A stretch of 64,000 nt of DNA from Adineta vaga (Eukaryota; Rotifera). Below the pieces are notes generated by a model that saw only the letters and a list, made by a program, of their open reading frames with translations, was not told the origin of the DNA and made no database searches. Below are positions 56,546 through 64,000 of this stretch, piece after piece. The position numbers and the translations under genes were made by a program. Location of the stretch: the NCBI GenBank assembly GCA_021613535.1, contig CP075495.1, positions 10,788,001-10,852,000 on the forward strand, read 5' to 3'. Position 1 is the stretch's first letter. Each line of letters begins with the position of its first letter.

Positions 56546-59516
56546 TCAACATCGACTAGTAATGAACAAAAGAACTATTAATAATAAAAACGATGTTGAC
56601 AATTGAAATGCTTGGTTTGTCTGAGCATTTATTCCCGTTACCACTGTATTCGATTTATATAAATTTTGAATATGACGTTCAGCTGTAAAAGTAGAAGTTT
56701 ACATTGATATGTCGAGGTATAGAACTATATGAACTTACATGATTTATCATTATTTATTATTCCAGATGATAAAGTTGTAGTAGCTATAGAGGGTGTTGTT
56801 GAAGGTCGATTTTCAGTGATATGTTTCAGATGTTTAGTCGATTGGACTAATTCTAAAAACAACTCATCCATTAGAAAGAAAATCATTAGATAAAACCGAT
56901 CTATTCTAACCTTTAAGAATAAATTCAGCATGAGAAACTCCAACAGAATTCTTCGCTCGACATACATATGGTCCAAAGAATGATGAATCACTGAACTATT
57001 AACATTCGATTCAAATTTATAAGAAAGAAAAAAACTTGTAGTTTTTTTTTTAAATAAATGTCTTACATATATTGTAATAGTCAATTGTCGACATGTTTGA
57101 TTAACAAACTCATCGAATTTATCTTTTATTCCATGTTCTATAGGATTTGTATGTTTTGGGCGAAAAAAATCAAATTTTATCGGTGACGGTACTGAACAAG
57201 CACGACATGTAATGGTTGTTGAATCGTACAAACGAAAATACGAAAGATGAAATGGAACAGTAACGGTAGGTTTATCTGAAATTTTAATTTCAAAGATCAT
57301 TTGAAAAAGACACAAAATATCGAACTTACATTTAACATGTAGAAGAAATTGTCGATTAACCGTACTCAATGTATTAGTCGCTGAACAATCCACACGACCC
57401 GAATCAAATCGTGAAACATTACGTAAAATAAGAATACTTTCATTAGTACCCGCAACTAGAATACAAATAGAGATGTGACCGGATATTCAGCTTCTGGTGT
57501 CTTTTTTTCTTCTTTTCTTTTGAAAATAGAACATACTCGTTGTAATCAATGCTGGCCTAGATAATCCATTGACTTGCCAAACAATAATGGGTGTTGGTCG
57601 ACCGGATGCTGTGCAAGAGAATCGAGCATCTCGACCTTCACGAACGGTCAAACCCATGTCTTCTGGTGAATGTGAAATAATTCTTGGTGGTACTAAAATA
57701 GATAAGTAGATAGATAGTAAATTATGACTAGAAAGACATTATTGAACGTGTCTGATAAAAATCCTCTCTCGAGATGGTGTTCATTGACAAACTAATGTGA
57801 TGAACGTGACATCAAACTAATGTTGATTCATCGATGTTATTATCGACTATACAACATATCTATGCATACGTATTGATGATCAAACATATACATAGAGAGA
57901 TATTCATTTTCTTTTTGACTCGTCGATCACATTAATTTCTTTGTTACGTTTATTATTGTCTAGAGCACGATCTAATAGACTTTTTCATTTAATGCTTCAT
58001 CAAATGATCATTTGTTTTTCTTTGTTTTTATGTTTGAAGGTGTGTATGTCATACTTGAAAAACAATTAGCTGATCCACAGCTGCCTTTGTATGTTCTTCT
58101 AGTGTACGTGTAAGCCTTTTTTTCCTTCTATCACGCTCATTGACATCGTTTAAGAATAGAAACGTACGTCTATTGAAGAAAAGAAGAAAGAATAGATTCA
58201 ATGGAGTGGACAATCACCCAGAAGATAGATTACTAATAACGAACAGAACAATGCGTAGTCGATTCACAAAAAAAACTAATTTGTATACCTGCAAGGCAAG
58301 CCGTACCATTTATTTTAAAGTAATTGAAGTGAAGGTTGCTATTCTGTCTGCTAACACTATTTAAATGACTTCCTACGGATTTTTTATTGGAGAAATAGAA
58401 ATAATCATCAATAAGCGGAAGTTATACATCGAGAATTCTTTCTTTATTCATATTCCGGATATCGTGCGTCTCTTCAAAAAGGTGTTAGTTGATGTCATAA
58501 TGTCAAATACATTTCTTTTATATTTATATATATATATTAAATGTATACGTATGAGAATGTGTATGCCCGGTAAGACTCTCTCTTTCTCTCTCTTGTACAT
58601 AAGAAGGAGGGATGACATACAGACGAAAAGATCCAAATGTAAACCTAAGAGGCGGATTGTTTTTGTCGCTTCATACATTTATATACATATATAGCGATGT
58701 ATCAACAACATCCAAAATGAGAGAAGGTCAGTCAACATACGCACATACACCTCGACCATATGTTTGCATTGTCAAAATGAACCTCGAATGACGATCAAAA
58801 CAAGGATATGATAGAGTACAAACATACATGTGCACTAGAAGGTTTTCATATGTATATATGGATGAATTCGTCTATTGACTTAAGAAGACAAAAAAATATA
58901 CTTACTGAGTACATCAAGAAGAATTTCATTTAATGTAATATCTCCACGGACACAACGATATAAACCATGATCTTGTTCTTCTATGTTAGTAATACGTAGA
59001 ACACGTTCTTCTCGATCCATACTAGTCCTTGTTTGAATACTTAATCGACGATCTCGTACTGTTATAACCGAATCAAGGCTGACAATATCTGCTCGATCAT
59101 CGCGGATCCAGATGATCTAAATAAATGTCGATTGAAATAAATGATATAGATAAGAAACAATTAAAAAAAAGGAAAATTTCGTGCTGAGTAACTATTAATG
59201 AATATGTATACACGTTCACCAGCTGTGTATTGCTCATGATGTCATCGTTATTGTATACCCCCTGGAAACTGCTTTCATTCTTTCTTCTCTTTGAACAATA
59301 CTATACCATACCAACAATAACAAACTGTATTCAAACATACAAATATATGTCCCTCGAAGCACATACCTTTGCAGGATTTGTTGGTTCAATATTTTGACTG
59401 ACTGAACACGGTAATTCAACAGTACTAGCTAAAGCTGCTTCAATGGTTTCCAATTGATAAGTTTGATAAGGTTGATAAATTAATAGAATAGAAATGATAA
59501 TGACAATAGACAACAT
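56546..59516 (-). CDS. Lachesin/IgLON-like cell-adhesion protein, three Ig domains
   Basis: Exons (minus) 59367-59516, 58906-59116, 57537-57692, 57330-57455, 57067-57275, 56911-56995, 56739-56852, 56546-56682; 395 aa. A signal peptide (MLSIVIIISILLIYQPY) is followed by Ig1 (VELPCSVSQN ... IIWIRDD ... DHGLYRC), Ig2 (RFSCTASGRPTPIIVWQ ... DSGRVDC) and Ig3 (STTITCRACSVP ... FGPYVCRAKNSVG). Then come a Thr/Ser linker and a hydrophobic C-terminus (STSFLLLIVLLFI plus TSRC) that could be a GPI signal or short membrane anchor, as in lachesin, DIP/Dpr and IgLON proteins of neural tissue. Ig2 and Ig3 carry the usual D-x-G-x-Y/V-x-C or a near form. Intron 2 is 1.2 kb. Exact subfamily is uncertain. Confidence 0.87.
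57693..58905 (-). other. Large intron of the Ig gene
   Basis: 1.2-kb intron between the Ig1 and Ig2 exons. Opposite-strand open frames (58140-58364, 58365-58694) lack any support. No gene called. Confidence 0.55.
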
Positions 59517-62500
59517 TCGATAGGCATCGACGATTGATTAGATAATAGATTAAAATAAAATTTATAATTGTGTACGTTTTGTCTTAGATACGATTATTGC
59601 ATATCTAAGTTCGCTTTGAATTAATGTCTTCAAAGAACTAAAATCGAGATATAATAGTGATGGCCAACATTAAATACGCAAGTTCTTTCTCGTTTTTCTA
59701 TGAGAAGTCGACTTTCTTTTTTTTAGGATGTGTATAGTAACGTGAAAGAGGGAAAGGAAGAGAAAGGAAGAGAGAGAGAGAAATGCAAGAAGAAATCAAG
59801 TTGATTTGTTTCAAGTAAAGAGGATAACTTTTGCTTTTCTCTCTTCTCTTGTCCTTCTTATTTCTGACAGTCAAAGAGAAGAGAGAGAGAGAGGGTAAGA
59901 GAAAGGAAGCGAAACAAAGAGAAACATTTTCTTCTTCTTCTTTTCCTTTTCTTCATATACTTTTTTTGAGTGACAGCATCATAGACCAGCGGTCACCCAT
60001 CCATTCACCTTCTGTCATTCATCACATTTCTCCTTCATATCTTAAGTAGGTTTATATACACATATTGCAAATGATCCGCCCTGCTCACTCACACTTTAAA
60101 AAAGCTCGTTAGGAGCACGTGAAACATTACATGTCAAATGATGATCGATTCAATGATACATCTCCAAAGATAAACATATTTTGCACGTTTGATGACTTCA
60201 TTAGAAGCAGAAGGAAAAGTGAGAGAGAGAGAGATAGAAAAATGCGAAATTTCCATTTTTTCCCTTCTCTTTAAGATATGTCTGTATGCTGTTTTCAATT
60301 GACTGACTAATGAGGCTTGTATTCATTTCATTTCGTGTATTTCATGATAAGTATCTTACAAGACTTTCTATATTTCACAATATGTTAAAAGAAATAAAAC
60401 GCGTTCACGGACAGTTTAACACAATGTTTTGTTTGACTTGGTTGAGCTCAACATTCTCTATTTCGATATGTACATGAGTAATTGATTTTCAAAGTTTCTC
60501 TTCTTCTCTTATGTCTTGTCGTACATACATACACACCATTTCAATTTGTAATATGTATATGTATTTATAAATGTATGATGATGGCGGCGACGACTAGGAC
60601 GGAAACTAAATGCAAATAGTGATAGCGTTGGAGACGAGCTAATGAGAACTTGCACAGACGGAGAAAAAAAAGACTATCTTATTCAAATGGACTTAACGAG
60701 AAAAAAGAAATTGACAAATAAAGCAGAGGAAAAAAAACGAAAGAAAAAGCAAAGATATTATAAGAATGAATTTCTCAAGAAGTTCAATGAGATACAAAGT
60801 AACCATCTGGATGAATGTATGTTCATGCTTTAGATATCGATACAGAACAGCCGTCAGTGTTTGTACATTGTTGAATATCGATAGCTTAGTAAAATAGAAA
60901 CAACAATAGTAGTAGCAGCCGCTTTCAATGCTTACGTCATCATTAGACACAGCATGTCATCAGATCATGTATAGATGTACACGCACGGATGGTCCTTTCT
61001 AAATGAAGTTAGAAAGAATCAATTTAGTACATGTCTATTGTGAATACGTTTGTCGTTGAGCTGATCGATGATCCTTGTTGATGAACAGGAGGAAAAGAAG
61101 AAGAAGAAGAAATGCTCTCCTATATGAAATGAACCGTTGATGAAGGAAGATTGATATAGAATAAAACGCATGCCAAGACAATCTTAAGCTGACGTAATAT
61201 ATTAACTGGCAAATTAACGCTTATTAATGATAGAAGCAGATTTTCTTGATTATTTCCTAACCTTGAAAGTAAGGAGACAAGGAATCATTTAATATCGATC
61301 GTTGTCTTATCTTTCTATGTCGGTATAATTCGTGTGAACAACATCTGTCAGTGTGTGCATACACACATCTCTATATGCATATATATATATATACACATTG
61401 GTTTGGCTTCATCTAATGTGTCCCGACGGATTAGACTTGAACCTGTTCACACACACACACACACACACACAACCTGTTTCATTTTCAATCAGACTAAGGT
61501 GTCTGGATGTCACGCGAAAGAAATGAACAATCGAAAGAAGCAAATTTTCTTTTGCTAATACGAATGGAAATAGTTTTTTATGCAATGTATGCTCGTTGTT
61601 TCATCTAACCAATCTCGTAATGATTCACGTTTGATTAAACTCGTGCAATGTGTTAATTTAATTCGTCACATTACTGTATATTTGGTCTCGTTCTATCTTT
61701 GCACATGCGTAGATCTTCTTCCATTGTGCTTCGATAAATTCACGGATGTGCTTTCTTACTCTCCTGCTGATTTGATGGATTTTCTTTAACTTAGTGAGCC
61801 AAAAAGAAAAATGAGTCAATTTGAATCGATCGACGTATGACATACGATAAGTGTCCACTCAAGTGAAAAAAGAAATTGTATTGTTCATGGAATGAAACTG
61901 ATATGATACCTTGAAAATGCTTATTCTACTATTGTGCACACAAGTTGATGCTCATTTTCTCCTTCTTCTTCTTTTTTCTCTTTTCTAACGCGCTTTTTGT
62001 CGACTTCCTTCTTCAAGTACTAATTAAAGGAAAGAAGAATTGCCTATATGTGTATATGACTCAGGCGGAGAATCCTTCAAGATGGAATGCCGGTTGACGG
62101 AAACAACGCCTAGAGAATAAATAATTGAAGATGTTGCTAACAACCATCATCGCTATCATTGCGGTTGTTTGCTTCAATGCTTATCAACAAATGAATAAAA
62201 CGTATATTTAGAAGAGTAGTTCTATTCTTTTTCAATAAATATAATTGAACAACTACTTTCTATTTCAATACCAATGAAGAAACAAGACGTTTTAAATTTC
62301 TACTCTCATTCTCTCGTGTTTTTTTCACTATACTTATTTAATTTCAACACAATCAAATCACTGTTGCATATTTCTAAAACAAAGATATGTATTTAATTTC
62401 ACTTACGAGACAATCTCATTTCATTTTTGTTTTGTTAAATATTCGTCTCATATTACATTAATCATTTGTCAAAGAATGATGAAATAATCAAGAAGATTGA

Positions 62501-64000
62501 TTTAATATTCTCAACTAGATTTCGTGATAGATATAATTTGAATTAATTTATTCCAAGGAAATGTTCTTTTATTAATCAGATTAAGTCTTTTCTAACGTAA
62601 AATATTTTCCTGTTATTAAACGGAAGTTTATAAAGAAAAGTCCTTCTCTGATTATTCCAAGCAAATAAGGAAGTTATTCATCAAGAAAATAAAGTACTTC
62701 AGATGTCACTCATCGTTCGTTTTTTGTTCTATTGATGAAATTATGACAAAAAATGTATGTTGAAGTATATTATGATTAACTTGTTCAGTTTAAAATAGGA
62801 GACAAAAGTAATTCAGAATGTGTCACTCGTTTAATTAAATAGTTTAACATAAAAATGGTGAGAATATGCTAAGAAAATTCTTGAATAGAATATTTGATTT
62901 ATTATTATGGTAGATAGCGATTGATTATATTAGGTTTTAATATAACTTCCTCGAGGAAACTATCACATGAAAAACATAAATTGCATTGAAATCTCTTCAT
63001 CTATATCGACAAGACGGATCTGAATGATTTTGTACTTGAAAATTGTTTACATTAGATTCATCGATAGCTATTCTATATAACATTGAACTTATCTGATGTC
63101 TGGTTATAGATTTTCATGGTTTATCATAAGTAAAATCAATTTTATAATTATACTACTTTAAACTTCCATACTGTATTATCGATGTAAACTATTGAAATAT
63201 GTCAATAACTTCAGAAAGTTCTAAATAAGATGTAACACTTAACTTAGTTTCGAAATATTAGTCGTGTCAAATACACTAACAATGTTCTTAACCGTTTATT
63301 ATGGTTTTAACTTTGACAAGCAATTAAATCATTGTGTTTACATATTGTAACTTTGCTTCTGAAATCATATTACTGATTACAATGATGTATGCAATTCTAT
63401 TCAAATAGAATAGATGTTTATTTAACCTAGTAAATATACAATACCTTTGATATTTCATTGAAAATGCTTTACATCTATAATAATAAATTACTTATTCTTG
63501 ACAACGGTTGAAAAGATAAAAAAAAACAACAGTAATAATATTGGTTTCATTTTTCCATAGAAAATTGGTTGATAACAACAACATATGTATACAGTTGCAT
63601 TGAATGGTCGAAAGATATTTGAATATTTAGTTTGTAATTGTTGAATTGAAAAAATTTATTTTATATTCGTAGATTGAAATGAGACATCTGACAGTAAAGA
63701 AAACCAACAAAGTTGTTGATCATCATATGTTAACATTTTATCAAAAGTCTTATATATCGAAATGATAGTTTCTTCAAATCATCTTCATATGATGTATTAT
63801 TAGCTTAGAATAAATGAATGATATGTAGATTCTCTAAAATTAGTATTCATGAAAAATTGAGATTTTCGTTGACTGCGAAATTTATTGAAAAGTGTTACAC
63901 AAGAAAAAGTTTTTTTTCATAAATGAACGAAACATTTTTTTTTTGAAAAAATACTGTCATTTGGAAAACGATTGTCTTTATTTATTTACCACATTTACAT
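59517..64000. other. Non-coding right end
   Basis: 4.5 kb without a supported gene. Purine-rich patches (GA runs 59740-59780, 59878-59900) and simple repeats occur. The small open frames show no family motif or splice context. The promoter of the Ig gene should lie at its left edge. Confidence 0.55.
61448..61472. repeat. CA microsatellite
   Basis: About twelve CA units. Confidence 0.9.

Noticed and set aside
58140-58694. Open frames opposite to the Ig gene intron
   Set aside because: They begin at non-ATG codons or lack any motif; AT-rich intron sequence explains them.

Overview
This window is nuclear DNA from a small-genome invertebrate animal. It is AT-rich, most introns are about 50-80 bp with GT..AG ends, and nearly every recognisable gene is a metazoan orthologue: PKA catalytic subunit, SMAP ArfGAP, a K2P potassium channel, METTL22, two Neuralized paralogues, a CD164-like sialomucin, an Olig-type bHLH factor, POLD1, EARS2, COA4 and a lachesin-like Ig protein. 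The compact introns, an oddly bacterial-looking secreted glycosidase and probable spliced-leader acceptors next to start codons suggest a bdelloid rotifer. That is an inference; no marker gene here proves it. Nearly all exon models below were built by hand from splice sites, reading phase and family motifs.

Left part (1-13650, + strand): one gene, the PKA catalytic subunit. Three alternative first exons (2676, 6135 and 9215) all end in phase 1 and can join a common 13-exon body (11362-13647). One of them encodes an N-myristoylation-type MGN start that makes a 351-aa protein. Next come a small unrecognised gene (15068-16161, +) and SMAP (18816-16836, -).

Middle (20000-39000): a two-pore-domain K+ channel whose common body (24117-25781) is preceded by up to five small candidate first exons in matching phase; METTL22 with a one-base frame lesion; a small membrane/coiled-coil protein (-) sitting 56 bp head-to-head with a secreted glycosidase (+); two Neuralized paralogues arranged head-to-head; and a leucine-rich-repeat transmembrane protein.

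Right part (39500-64000): an EF-hand protein (-) with a long 24-bp minisatellite inside its coding sequence and a 4-base frame lesion in that array; a CD164/endolyn-like mucin (+); an intronless Olig-type bHLH gene (+) with 3.2 kb of empty upstream DNA; a tight same-strand run COA4 > EARS2 > SWIM/RING protein > POLD1 (-) with gaps of 5, 116 and 102 bp that looks like an operon; and a lachesin-like Ig gene (-). The last 4.5 kb and several kb-scale gaps hold only simple repeats.

Functionally the window mixes signalling (PKA, K2P, Neuralized, Olig, lachesin: a neural flavour), trafficking (SMAP, CD164-like), DNA replication (POLD1) and mitochondrial biogenesis (COA4, EARS2). Three genes (METTL22, POLD1, EF-hand) show small indels relative to the expected frame, so either the assembly has residual errors or some copies are decaying.
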